From Anthoceros angustus (Eukaryota > Streptophyta > Anthocerotopsida > Anthocerotales > Anthocerotaceae): DNA of 64,000 nt. The number at the start of each line of letters is the position of its first letter. Within the stretch, counting starts at the first letter, position 1. The notes below the pieces were generated by a model. That model was not told the DNA's origin and did no database searches. It was given only the letters and a program-made list of their open reading frames with translations. Shown piece by piece: positions 1 to 12,400 of this stretch. The position numbers and the translations under genes were made by a program. The DNA lies in NCBI GenBank assembly GCA_010909165.1, contig MU008171.1:806001-870000 (forward strand), in the 5' to 3' direction.

Positions 1-1480
1 GTGGCGGCGCGTCTTAGCCTCTTGGTCCCCGCAGTCCGTCGGAGGCCTCGTGTTGTCGTCGTTCTTTGGGGTGATGCATCGAGCTGGGGCGTAACTCATA
101 CGATGCGCCTCTTCTTCTTGTTTTTGAGTGCGAGGAGGAGCGAGGATGTCCTCCACTTCCCTCGGTGGCGAGGTCCGCTCAGGGCGTATGGAGTCCGGGA
201 TTCCCTCAGTCTTCTTCTCCGGACCCTCTTGCCGGATGGGTGACCTCCGCCTCCTGCGCCTTCCTTCGCCTCCGGTAGGCGGCCCGCTTCCGGGGTCGCG
301 TTCCTCTTCACCCTCGCCGGGAGGTTCGCGTACATGAATTAAAATGGCGATAGCAGCGAGGCTTCTCACACCAGGCTTCTGATTGATCTGGCGAAGATGA
401 TCCTTCGATCGCCTCCTTCCCTCTGCGGCGCATGCGGGAACACCAATAGATTGTCACCAAGGTGATCTACCTTGGTGAGCATGTTCTAGTGGACAATGAT
501 CCTTGCCACTGCTCTCACCCTCATCCGGCGTCAGAGCATCAACGGTTGGTTGTTATTGTTCGTCCACAGCGACATGGCGGCCTTTGCCACCTCTATCTTT
601 CCTCTGGCCTTGAGGGGTTCCGGAACTACGCCCCCAATTTCCTCCGCTGGACGGTTGTAAACCGCCCTCAGGACCTCCACGGTCCACCTCCTAGGGTCCT
701 CTCGCAGGCTCTTAGATCGGACCTCCTTGTTGGCCGCTGCCTTCTTGGGTCCCATCCTCCCGCTCCCTCTGTCCCGTTGCTGAGGCGTGAAGCTCCACAA
801 TCTTTCGCTCCTCAGTCGCGATGTTAGTTGCTTCACTCGCCAATTCGAACTGCGCCGAAGGATGTTGGAGCGATCAAAAAGACAACGCCAGAGAGCCGGA
901 TGTCTGAGCGCGAGAGAATGCGAAACTCACCGCGAAGTTGTTTGGAAGAATGGCCTCCGCCTCACTTCTCTCCGCCGGAAGTAACCGCCGCGCGGGAGGG
1001 CGGCTCTTTGCTGTGAATCGCTGAGCCGCATGGCTTACTCTCGCCTTACGCCTACTGCCTTACGCCGCATGACGCTGGAGCGTGAATACCGCTATAACGG
1101 CCATCGGGTAATGCTACGGTCCCGGCCCGCATGCCCGTCTTCCACTCGGTGCCATCCACGTGGTGCCGCTCTGTTTAACTCACGCCCCAACTTCTAAGTT
1201 ACCTTACTGGGCGTACTTATCCCATTCTGACCCGGAGTGGGGTCCGGACTTATCCCGATACTCCGGTGCGTGGTCCGGGGTCCTTTGGAGTGGCACCGGG
1301 GTCCGTTACCTACCCCGGAGTTCGGAGTGCACTCCGGAGCACAGTCCGGAGTGCCGTCCGTGCTTATTCCTCCCTTTCCGCCTTATTTTACACTCCATAC
1401 CTACGAAAAAAAACAAACCCAGCTTATTTCCCCACCCCAAGGGAAGTCCGTTGTCCACACCAAGTCAAGCGGTATCTCAT
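1..1480 (-). repeat. Unnamed repeat-encoded family, copy A (inverted)
   Basis: Read on the minus strand this stretch matches 31985-33480 on the plus strand. For example 1365-1450 pairs with about 31990-32065, 440-485 with 33110-33150, and 120-240 with 33360-33475. The longest family reading frame is 531-836 (-); it holds MGPKKAAANKEVR followed by REDPRRWTVEVLRAVYNRPA and a VVPEPLKARGK segment, all recurring in copies B and C. Frames are broken by stops and shifts, so this is decayed repeat. 1230-1370 is rich in TCCGGAG words. I see no other gene here. The family is described under 61291-63482. Confidence 0.7.
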
Positions 1481-2568
1481 CGTAGCAGAAAAAGAAGTCG
1501 ATGCCAATCGAAAGGCCTGGATGCAAGGTCAAGCCAGAAGCCAAGAGCCTGCTCCCTTTCCTAAACAAGAGCGGAGGTGAGCTCGAGTAGGTTGAGCAAT
1601 GGAGGAATCCAAAAGAAGGGCCTGTTTCACGTGCCTATGCTGTTTCTCCTGGAGAAAGGCCTGAAGCCCACGGAAACCATCTTCAAGGAACGAGGAAAAA
1701 GAGCCATAACCTCCCGTCCCTAAGAGGATGAAAGGCCCCTACCCGACCTTAAGGACACTTGTAGGGCAAAAGCCCCTCCTCTACGCCCGAGACAAATCCG
1801 TCCAAAATGCAAGAATCCTTGATTAGGAAGCGAGAGGTCAAGGTAGGGAAGGAGGAGGCTCAGGTTCCAAGAAAGGCCATCGGCACAGAGGCGAAGAAAA
1901 AGGCACAGTTCGAATATGGTACCTTGGATGACGCATGAAGCAAGAAGAGAGGATACCAAATGCCACCTTTGGGTCCCCTACTAAAGAAAGGTCTCTAATG
2001 TGCGCCAAGTCCTCCTTCAAAGCTGTATCCACGTACTCCTGTATCAAGTCAAAGGGCCCCGTCGAAACCCCTCAAATGCAACGTTCCTGCGACGAAGCAA
2101 TATCCTGCTAGGATATTGAAGAGAGGGCGTAATACTTGACGAGAACTACACCTTGCATTTAAAAATCTTAACCTTCAAACCAAGGCAAGAGAAGTTCTAG
2201 GAGAAGAGTTTGAAACCTTCCTTGACCTTATTCCCCAGCCCTAGAGTAATATAATAGAGGATTTTCACAAAATAATAATTTTCATATAAAAATCCTAATT
2301 AAATTAAAAATATATCAGTTTTCACTTCTAATAAATATATAATTATTTAGAATATTATTTATTAAAATATTAAATTAAATTTTTTTCATACCAAAGTTTA
2401 TTATGGTAGTAAATTATGAGCTTGGTACAGAAAAAAATTTGATGAAAAAAACTAGCAAGCATTTTCAGTTCTTGCTACTAAGGGCATTGATGAAAGAACA
2501 ACTTATTAATTGAAAACATGTACCCGTACTTGTGCAAGTACAATAAATTTCATTGGTATTGAATTTGT
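1481..2568. other. Spacer, no recognised gene
   Basis: 1481-2230 is mixed-composition DNA. Its only open stretches are short (1838-2047 minus, about 69 codons; 1720-1959 minus) and resemble nothing I know. From 2230 the composition turns strongly AT-rich and continues so into the 3' end of the ALIS gene. No promoter or RNA gene seen. Confidence 0.5.
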
Positions 2569-4525
2569 TCATGATGCCGTTGCCGGCTCTTTTGTGCTAA
2601 GTTTTTTTCGATTCCAGGATAGGTAAGAGGTATCTCCTAAAGGCCTATCAAAAAAAGTGCGTTCATCTATTTGTAGTGAATAAAAATATTTATTCATAAA
2701 AATAAGTGAGAAAAGAAATTATCTCATCAAAAAATTAATAAGTATGTATGCATATAGCATAATAGAACTTTTTTCTTACCTAGGATGTTGATGGTGCAAA
2801 AGGAAAAATAACACAGCCATAGCAATGGAGAAAAATCCAACAACAAGATAGGCAGTACCCAAAAAAGGATTTTTGCCACCTATCCATGTCGTGGTTGATA
2901 AGACAAGTCTCTTCTCTCCGTTAAATGAGTATGTGTTATAATTATTTTGAAGGTCAACTTCAATAATATCACCAGCATAGAAGTCTTGTTCTATTCTACC
3001 CCATAGCTTCCGAAATGTGGGTAGAGCTGCTGTGCGCATCCAAACAAGAAAATCTTCATTTTCATTCAGCTGTAATACATCCATTATTTCAATTGGATGA
3101 AAATTTATACACGATACTTCATAAGATGTTTAACCCATTTACAACGTAGACTTACAGGAATAGTTTCATCCAAACTACCACCACCCACATAGTAACCATT
3201 GGAGGCACCTAAATTATTTGGGAAGTTCTTGGGATAGACATTTTTCCCAAACTTCTGTGTTCGGTCACTTTTCCATGCTATTCCTTTCTTGTTCACTTGC
3301 AAACTTTGGGTCCCAAGAGTAAACTTATATGTATCATTAAACAAGCTCCATGCAATCAATCCACATGGAACTATGACTGATCCATCTGGAAGATAGTCTT
3401 CTGGTGTACAGGTGCTCACATCGTTCAGATTGGTTCCTCGTAGTTGTCTATCACTCCTACTTTTTACATATCTGTATTTTCAATTTGGAAAGTTTGAAAA
3501 AGTATATGAAACTTATTGTTAATCCTACAAAACACTCATAATCAATAAGAAGACATACCTTCTATGATTTTGATAAAAGTTAGTCAATTCATAATATATA
3601 AATACAGGAGCTTTCATATATCGTGGGATCTATCACATTACAAGTTATTAAGATAGTATTGAAACATCAGCTAAATTTTGTGGGTGACTATACCCTTCTA
3701 CCTACTTTAAAAATACAAAGAGGTCTAAACTAAAATCTAATATAAAAGTATTACCCAAAATTTATAATTTGAGTTTTTTAAGAACTTCTACCAAGCTTAC
3801 TTGTAAATGACGTACGCAACTCTTGTCTGTTAGGTAGTTTTGTATATGTGCAATCCTTTTCTCTTTGCTAAAATCAGATGGTAAACATGCATCATCATAT
3901 CTATCAACAATTTCTACAACCTACAAGACCAATAAATAGAAATATTTTATCTTATGGGCCTGGTTTGCATAGGGTAAGACGAAAAATTTTCTTGATTTGA
4001 AACCGAGTTATGTCATGTATTTTAAAATTCAGTTACAATTATTTTAGAAAATTTGAGTTATCTATATATAGTTAAACTTGAATACAATTGTTCTAATGAT
4101 GTACCCTGTTGGAGGCAGCAAGTGCTATTGATCCAATAGGAATGAATATCACTGCTACACTTATAAAACCAATCATTATCTATGAAAACAAGCATGCTAT
4201 CATATTGTAAGTATGTATTTTACTATCATTACTATTATTCAATAATAAGTTTTAAGCTTTTGAAGCAAAAAAAATATAACATTTTCTTACAACTCCTGGT
4301 GTCAGCAAAGGCTTCCATGCTGGAAGCTCCTGCTGGGTAAATTTGGAATCTAGTAGTTTGAACAAAAAATCAATTTTTGAAATGAAATTTAATATTTTAT
4401 AAATTCATGTAAATTATACAAAGAAAACCAAATAAGGAAAGTAATCATGCACATTTAGGTTTTTGATTGGTGTTCCTTGATTCGCTAGAGATGTCCTGGG
4501 ACGTGCTCGCTATACTTGACTCCAT
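2569..4525 (-). CDS. ALIS: ALA-interacting subunit (CDC50/LEM3 family)
   Basis: Beta subunit of P4-ATPase phospholipid flippases; the family forms a complex with the ALA pump and allows its exit from the ER. Eight exons join without a stop: 4453-4525, 4291-4349, 4105-4179, 3801-3920, 3559-3629, 3156-3471, 2780-3069 and 2569-2644, all with GT-AG introns, giving 1080 nt or 359 residues, close to the roughly 350 usual in plants. Seen in order: a short polar N-terminus ([11 protein letters not shown]), the motif [16 protein letters not shown], a first membrane segment ([20 protein letters not shown]), [10 protein letters not shown], the signature [71 protein letters not shown], a second membrane segment (about 2800-2860) and the tail [11 protein letters not shown]. 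The last exon matters: the open frame would stop at 2776, but AG|GTAAG there is a perfect donor and the spliced tail matches the family. Intact, probably functional. Confidence 0.93.
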
Positions 4526-7059
4526 TTATATGCTTAAGCTTTTATACATGAAGATAGAATTCTTGAAAATAAAATTGACTTCATTTACATACCAGCTTCA
4601 ACCTTACTTAAACCATCAATGTATAATTGATGGGGATTGATGAATCTGAAAGCTTAATAATTGAAAAGCTTAATAATTGATGAATCTGAAAGCTTAATAA
4701 TTGATGAATCTGAAAGCTTAATAAGACCTGATTTGAATGTCGGAAGCCAATTACATTGCACAAAATGACAAATTTTCTTCTCAACTATGATAGATGTAAG
4801 TAGCATAATTTTATTTCAAATTATTTTAATATGTATAAAATTATTTTATTGAATATATTTTTATTAGGATAAATTTAGAGCTGACCTAAGATTAGTGTTT
4901 ATACTTATTTTTTTATTTTTTTTAATTTGATTTTTTTAATAAAAATGAAAATTAAATTAATCAAAGGTAGTATTCCATGTTTGTATGTACAAGGTCAATC
5001 ATTAGAATCTTATTTAGAGTGTGCCTCATACAGTAAGTAATGGTTGTACACCTTTTTAATATGCATCGTAAGTATATGTTCCACATTTGTCACACGGGTC
5101 TTCATTAGTAGTGATAGCATATCTTTTTGATATGCATCGTAAATATATCTTACAAATTTTGCCACACAGATCTATTCTTCATAATTGATGAACAATATAG
5201 TTAACTCTAATGTTGATAGTAAAACTATGTAGCTAAATTCTAGTGATGAAGAGTTTTACTAGGTTCTGTAGAGTGAACGTTTGGGGGATGTAAAAATAAA
5301 GGATAGTACTAAGTAGTCTAGTTTTTAATATATTGAACTCGAATGTTGAGAGTAAAAATACTTTTTATTACTAAATTCTAGTGATGGAGGTTTTACGCCT
5401 ACAGTGAACCTTTGAGGTACATAAAATTACACAAAGTACTAAGTAGTCTAGTTTTTTAATATAATTTTATGACTGTAAACAATGAGAAGATTTTGTATAA
5501 GATTTTAGAATATCTTCTTTACAGAAATTAGTATTAATGTACATGAGCTAATGTACAGCTACCACAATGTACAAGAGATAATAAAGAAGTTTGCATTAGT
5601 CTATGGATTAAATAAGCATATATAATCACAATATATAAAGCCCACAAGGACCAAAGAAGGAAAGAGAGACAAAAGCTCAACTTTTCACGACTAAATGATT
5701 GCATCTAAAACAATAAGAGTTTTATGCTAGATTCAGTTATTGCATAAGGTGGCGCCTATAGTGATCATTAATAGTCAAAATTAAAACTCTCAAGGACTTT
5801 CTTTTGAAAAAAGGAGAGCATAACCACTACTATGTCGATAAGTGGTGCAAAACAAGTATTGTATCGATAATAATGGAAAAGTATGTACAGATAGATGTTG
5901 TTTGCACTTTATAAATGTAGAGAGAATATTTATTTATAATTAAATATAATAAATTATCATAAGAAGGTGAACATAAACTTATTATAAGTGGTGCAAAGAA
6001 ATTATTTTATTGATGATAATGAGAAAGTATGTACGGATTTTTTGCACTTCACAAATCTACAGAGAATATTTTTAATTCAATATAATAAATTATCATAAGA
6101 AACTGAACATAAACTAATTACCCTAGTTATACGAATCAATTAACTACAAAGTCATCATAGTTCAATGACACAGTGGTTCAGTGAAGAAGTCACTCTACAA
6201 GTCATGCTCAATTTTATGGGTGAGCAGTAGCAACCAAGAACTCAAAGGATGTATATAGATTTACAAGAAAGATACCTTTTCATGTTCTTATTTAGAGTCG
6301 TATAAATTAATATACAAAAATATTTAAATAATTAATAAGAACAAATATATTTCTTATATTTATTAAATAACTTGTGCTGAAGGTGTCCGTGCTACAAGAG
6401 GAGAATTTCCCTCTAGGTTTTCGTTTAGATCTGTTGTCGCTCATGTGCTAGGTTTGTTGTTATGTGTTCTTTATATAAAGCCTAAAAAAAGGAGGAGAAT
6501 TTATAGAGAATGACTAGGTACTTTTCTTCTAAGTACATCTAAAAGGCATCTAGGGGTTTTAGTCCACCGCGGCAACTCGTGTATAAAAAGCCTCTAGGGG
6601 TTTTAGTTCTTCAATAGAAACAGCACAGTTAAGAGACCACCTTAGAGACAATCTTGATGGAAGCTTGTTTCTGGGATTGGAATGATAGATATCATGTTAT
6701 TTTTCCTAAATCGAATCGTCTACCGCGGCAACTCGTGTGGAAAATGATCTGGTTTGAAAGCTTGAAAGGCGGTAGGGTCCATCGCTTGCCTTGTTGAGGT
6801 CGGGTGCCGCGAAGAGGAGTGGGGAGAGCTTATTGGTGAGGTCGTTGAGGTTGGGTTTACCAATTGGTTCCCCGCACACGCGCTAAGCCAAGCAATTCGA
6901 GGCGGTTCCCGTTCCTCATACGAAATGCACAGCGTTTAGAAATGTCACCTTCTGTGTGAGGCAGGGGAGAAATCACCATCTGGCCAGCTGATATCCTAGC
7001 CAACATAAACCCCTCTTTTAAACCCTAGCTGAGTCCAACCCAGCACCTGCGACACAGCC
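4526..7059. other. AT-rich spacer with short tandem duplications
   Basis: No gene found. About 4640-4725 repeats a 24-bp unit around GAATCTGAAAGCTTAATAAT three times. 5215-5460 holds two copies of a roughly 135-bp unit containing AAATTCTAGTGATG and TACTAAGTAGTCTAG. 5840-6120 holds two copies of a roughly 130-bp unit (AAGTGGTGCAAA to AATTATCATAAGAA). 6480-6610 repeats TCTAGGGGTTTTAG. 6460-6490 has a TATATAAAG box. The last 200 bp becomes GC-richer and presumably holds the promoter of the zinc-finger gene. Composition contrasts sharply with the GC-rich accessory DNA elsewhere. Confidence 0.6.
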
Positions 7060-8336
7060 ATGATAAAGCGGCGGGATTACAGGCTGCTTCACCCCCGCAA
7101 CCACGATGAGGCCTCCGACTCTTCCTCATGTTCAGAAGACTCTGGCAGCGATGCGGAGGAAGTCGAGTCTTCAGATAATGGGGACTGGCCTGGTGTGCTG
7201 GCGTCGCCTCCTTTTTCTGGCAAAAAATTGGATTGAGCCGGATGCTTGTGAGCTAATTTTGGTGTTTATCAGAGGAATCCACGCTCGCGGAGTTGGAAGA
7301 GCTGCAAAAAACTGCCGATGTATCAGCTAAGCAAAGAGCGGAGCACTCCAGCCAAAGGGCAGAAGCTGTGAAGGAGCCGAAGAAGGGTCGGCCCGTTGGG
7401 AATTTTGAAGATCCTATGGTGTTGCGGACAGGACGGACTGAAGGTGTATTGAGATGCCGACTGTGTCCTAAAACCATTTGTTTGTCAGATGATACAATGC
7501 GCGCACACCTTGGCTCTAAAGTACGAATGTGTGTAAAGTTTTGTGTCCTTGTGATGAATTGCGTGGTTTTTCCCCGTCTGGTGGAGTTGTTGTGAAGAGG
7601 CGTGGTCCCTGTGCGGTCATGGCTTGTGCTTTCGTTCTAAGGATGTCAAGTACTCTGGCAGGGTCATGCTAGGGCTGCGAAGCAGTTTTCAGAAGGCAGG
7701 CTGAAAGTCATGCTGAACAGTGATGGGGAAGAGGAAGGAGCTGAGGAGGGGGAGACGCATGCCGAACGCTTGAAAAGAATCATTGCCGTGACAGAGGTCT
7801 ACTTTTTTGCTTGGGCATATGCGATTCTGGATGTATTTGATCCTCTTTGTGGTTAAGCTTCTAGCGGGAGTGGCTGGTTTGTGAGAAATGATATGCTGAT
7901 GTCTCTTGGTTCACTCAGCAAGAAGCTCCGAAGCAGGAGCCCAGCAAGAAGAAGCAATCTGGAAGGCAGCGACAGCATTTGCGGAACAAGAAGAAGGTAT
8001 GCCGTGTCGGATTTCGTGTGATTCAGTTCCTGGGTCGGCAAGAATAACAAATGGTAGGGACTTGGTGGTCAGGCGAAGGCAGAGTCCAAGGGAAGAGGAG
8101 AGCAGGTCCCGGCAGCAAACCCCGAGAAGCCAGATAGTCGACTTTCTGGACCACGGAGCGAGGACAAGGTCGTGAGCAATGTGAGTGTAGGAGTGAAGAA
8201 GAATATCAGGAGCAAAGATCAGGCTGTAATAGCAGAGAGCAAGCTAGGTCAAAAAAAGAAGAAAAGATCTGATAATGGAATGCCGTCGCAAGACAATGGA
8301 ATGCAGACGAAGAGAAGGAAAAGCACGCAGGCTTGA
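7060..8336 (+). CDS. Nuclear C2H2/U1-type zinc-finger protein, hypothetical
   Basis: Five exons splice in phase: 7060-7192, 7273-7520, 7662-7796, 7919-7996, 8073-8336; 858 nt, 285 residues. The start is the first ATG after a pyrimidine-rich leader. The N-terminus (MIKRRDYRLLHPRN) leads into a Ser/Asp/Glu-rich acidic stretch (about 17-42). A single zinc finger lies at about 106-129: CRLC, then MRAHLGSKGH, with its second His encoded across the exon 2-3 junction. After it come FSEGRLKVMLNSDGEEEG, GETHAERLKRI and a basic QSGRQRQHLRNKKK block, then a Lys/Ser-rich tail ending KRRKST. The finger with SK-H spacing and the acidic and basic blocks suggest an RNA- or ribosome-biogenesis-type nuclear protein; that role is inference. 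I recall plant proteins of this layout but cannot name one firmly. Only 234 bp separate its stop from the next start. Confidence 0.82.
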
Positions 8337-8570
8337 ATGTGAGGTGCACGAAGCAGGAGGCGTAGACACAGTGTGCGACAAGGCTGTTGGTGTGCAAGAG
8401 AACAATATCCTAGAGAACGATATAACTTTTTGCAATTCAATCTTCCTGATGTCTCTCGTCCCACTTAAATTTCTTATCGGCTGAAGATGGTGATACATGA
8501 GAAGGGCAGTGCACTCTTCCGGGTTTAGACCGTTTTGTGCGCAATCTGCAGCCAACGGAGTCGTGTGACA

Positions 8571-9422
8571 ATGGCAACCATGTCGTATGCCCAGCTTGTC
8601 TCCTCAGCTGCACCGCTCTCGTCTTCGGCTCCATCCACCTGTAGCCACGAGCGAGCTGTCATTCTGCGCCAACACCTCATCGTTGGCAGGTGCCCCCTCA
8701 GGAATCTAGCAAGGGCAGCCAAACCAGCTGGAAGCACGACTCAGCTGCGGCTCACGGGCCTCAGTTCTATCAGAGCGCAAGCGGGTCAGGAGGAGAATCG
8801 GGAGCCGAAGGCCGATTCTGGACCCGAAGAGAAGGCATGCTTCTTCATCTTCGTCATGAAATGAGAGATATGGAGCAGTTTGCATTTCTGATGGTTTGGT
8901 GTTGGAAGCAGATTCCTTTCGGCTACACTAGGAAGGATGTGATACTAGTAGGAGTGGGCCTCATCGGTGTCGGAGTTGGACTCAAGTTTGGGCTGGAGGT
9001 TTGTACTTTTCTCTCCAGCGTGATCCTGGATGCCATCGGGACGAGAAGTTGGATCCTCAATGTGGAATTACTGTGGCAGGCATTCGGAGTGGACTCCTTG
9101 AGGGCTGGTAATGCCGTGCAACTCATTATGGTTCTAGGGCTCACGCTCGGGTGGATATCAAGCTACGTGTTCAGAGTATCCACCAAGGAGATGACATACG
9201 CCAAACAGTTGAAGGACTACGAGAACAAAGTCATGGAGGTTGCACGCGTTGCCTGTCTTCCCTGTGGTCGTTCAGCTTGGCTTGAGTGGTGCACTTAAGA
9301 GTTATGGTCGTTTTGTCCAGAAACGATTGGAAGAGCTGCCTGAGGCAGAGCTGGAAACAATGCTAGCGCAGATAGAGGAAGAAAAGCGACAGCTACAAGA
9401 CCGCAGGAAAAACATTCTGTAG
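8571..9422 (+). CDS. DUF3007 chloroplast membrane protein
   Basis: Four exons: 8571-8834, 8912-8998, 9080-9238, 9321-9422; 612 nt, 203 residues. Residues 1-88 are Ser/Ala/Arg-rich with few acids until the end, as in a plastid transit peptide (MATMSYAQLVSSAAPLSSSA). Then IPFGYTRKDV, a Gly/Val-rich membrane helix (about 98-114), AFGVDSLRAGNAVQL, a second helix (about 129-146), TKEMTYAKQLKDYENKVMEK and an acidic helical tail EELPEAELETMLAQIEEEKR. This is the DUF3007 layout of cyanobacteria and plastids, whose function is unknown. Intron 1 appears to use a GC donor (AAG|GCATGC) at 8835; no GT donor nearby keeps the frame and joins directly to IPFGYTRK. Stops of this gene and the helicase are only 44 bp apart, tail to tail, so their 3' UTRs probably overlap. 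Confidence 0.87.
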
Positions 9423-9466
9423 ACATCAGGGGAACGGTAAAATCGCTTTTCGAGTAACCGAGTTGG

Positions 9467-12400
9467 TTACAGTTTCTTGTATTGCTCAATGAGCTCCGAT
9501 GCATGCAGGCGAGAATTGGGCTCCACCGTGCAGCCAAGGCTTCTGAGATATGCTTTCTGAGAACACCAACAAGGAAATGGATTAGGCTGAACTTCTCACA
9601 TAATGCTTCGCTCTTCAAGTTGGCTTAGCACAAGTTGGTCTACCTGTTTGGGTGTTGCAGCTGAAGAACTCATAGCTCTCTCAGTCCCCATTTGCTGAAA
9701 ATGTTCCTGAAAGCGAAGTAATGCAAGGCGTCGTTAGGTTGTATGGCTATCACGCCAGTGCACAGTAGTTCAGACGATTCCAAGCATATTCCGTAACGAA
9801 CCTGACGCTCTGCTTGTAAGAGCACACGATCTTCTACAGGTACTTTGGTCCAGTTGATTACCTGAAAATCTTGCGAAAGCATTTAATTGACTATCCACCT
9901 AAGAAAGATCCTCTGAAACAGTGGCCGATCGAAAAGTACTTACATGCACAGCATACGCCAATGCTTCCTTATCCTTCAATGAAGCCTTCAGAGCATGCAA
10001 CAAGTCCTGCAGCAGGAAGGGTTCGAGTCAACTGCCCAGCTAGGACTCCCAGCCGCAAACATGGGGTAATCTCGTAAGCAAGGGATCGCCTACCCTGTTC
10101 TTGGTGGCCTTGGCCCGAAGACGCTCATCAATAACAAATCCAACCTGGGGACGCAATTGTTTTACAAGTGGGCTTAACTATCATTCTCAGCTCAGTGTTT
10201 TGCTTCAACGTACCTTGTCAAGTAATCGGGATGGATCCTGAAAAGCAGGCTTTTTCGCCCAGGTGTGGAAGAGCCCAGCCACAGTTGATCTTGAATCCAC
10301 GGAGAACCTGTCATCCAGATTCTGATGACGTGGCATGTGTGTCAAAGAAAGGAAGGTCGCCTAAATGAATATCTCCGAGACTCACCCTTTTAAAAATGTT
10401 CCTGCATATGACAACCCCTCTGGTGCTCCCTTGGCAACGAGATCGACTTCTGAAGGTCTCGCTTGGGCTGCTCCGTAGGCCTCAGGGTTACAGTGGCCCA
10501 ACTCAGAATGAGATTCTGATCTTGTAACTTGGCAATTATCATCGTATCTCTGCTCTTACAGAGGTTCCAAACAAAGTCGTAAGAAACCATCAGGTTTGCT
10601 AAGAAGAGGTGCAGGCGCAAAAAAGGTGGTGATTAACTTACTTCCAGGTTCAAGAGCTCAGCTGGTATCTCCTTGAGAAACCGAGACGGTTGAAGCAGCT
10701 ACCCAAACGAGGGTTTAATGTCAATCTGGAGGGAATCACATAACCTGAAAGCAATCTGAAGCAAGTTGAGAATAACTAATTACCTGCCTGTGTGTATCTA
10801 AAAGCACATAACAGATGTAGAGTTTCTTCCGAGCTCTGGTCATGGCAACATAAAATAACCTGCGTTCCTCCTACAGAGGCAGAATATATGACGTCTCAGA
10901 GCTTTTGCAAGACAATTACTGCCGTAACCAAATGCAGAAATTCGACTCCGCATGAGCGAACCTCCAGTGACCCCGCACCATCATCCCCAGCGCTTTCAAC
11001 AGCCTCACGTAGTAGTGGAGTCTCTGAGTCGTTAGCCTGTTACACCACTAAATATGTTCCAACATGACGGAGAATACTAAGGAATTTCGATGACTATGAA
11101 CAGATTTTAGTTAAAGCACACGAGAACTGGGGGTCAATCAGCGTACCTTGACGATATATACGGTGTCCCACTCCAAGCCTTTAGACTACATACCACAGCA
11201 TCACAGACCAGTGCTTTTTACTGTATCTGTCTAAGCAATTTTCTCTTCCAAGTCACGAAACCCTGGAAGATGTACAATGTGCGTTGAGGTCACCTGATGC
11301 ATAGTTGTCAGAGTGATGGAGTTTTTGTTTTCCTCCCGCCGCAATCTATAATTCTCAGCCTCGCGGGCACCAATGTGATCCAGGAATGCCGTTACTATTC
11401 TCACACATCCTTTCTCTTTCCCAATTTCGCTTGGACCTTCTCCAGATTCAATGCTTACAGCAGGCATTGGATCAAAATGGTCACGCAGAAAGTCATTTAC
11501 ATCATCACGAAAATAATCCATAATCTGCGACGAGGAGCTGGATGTCAAATGCCAACTAAAACAATGCACCGTGCAACGAGACAAAGATGCAGTCAAAGTT
11601 GATGCACCGTGAACTTCGTGAAGCTAATGCTTGGGCACAATTCTAACCACGTCTCCATATTGCGGATGGCTCTTATCTTACCGTTCTAGAATCATAATCC
11701 TCATTTAGAAGCTTCCCTCCGTTCTCGTCAACAATCGCACGAGACTCAAAAGCATGTCTCTGGGATGGGAAAGAAAATCAAGGTTAAGGGTGGTCAAACA
11801 AGCTGCCTAGTGTACATAATACAGAAATATTACCATGCACAAGGTCAGACATTCAAGAGAATTGGAAGAGTGGCATACCTGGGGTAGGAGGTTGATAGCA
11901 GCAGTCACTAGTGCTGATAGTGATTGTTCCTGAAGGCATCTACCGGATGAGTAATTGGTTAAACTAACAGGCACACCCATCTAAGAATGATCCGGACAGA
12001 AGGATACCTTGTAGACCAGTCGCTTCATCATCAGCACACAACTTAACACCTTCCGTCCTAAAGCAAGCTGGTGCCTGTGAGAACAGTACTGAGGATGTCA
12101 TCTCTACATTCTATTGCATCCTTCAATACATTGTTAAAGATTAACGAAGAGACCATAGGGGTGGATTCAAGACCTGCTGAAGGTTCCAGATATCTTGGCT
12201 GAGAAAATGGTTTCAGCTGCCTGCCAGAACGGAGTTTTGTTGACAGTTGCTACTTTATCCACATATTCCACGACCTGCCACAAAGCAAGTGCCTCAGGTG
12301 AGTTTGTCAGAGCTGTCTTGCTTGTCCTTGGGTAGACACTAGTGTACTAGTGACATACCCTTTTGATTTCAGCTTTGTCACTGGGATACAGTGCCTTGAA

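Noticed and set aside
2776-2780. TAA ending the long ALIS frame as the true stop
   Set aside because: It lies within an AG|GTAAG donor; splicing to 2569-2644 gives the conserved [11 protein letters not shown] tail.
8690-9298. A single 202-codon ORF spanning the DUF3007 exons
   Set aside because: It reads through introns; the spliced model has a transit peptide, the family motifs and a proper C-terminus.
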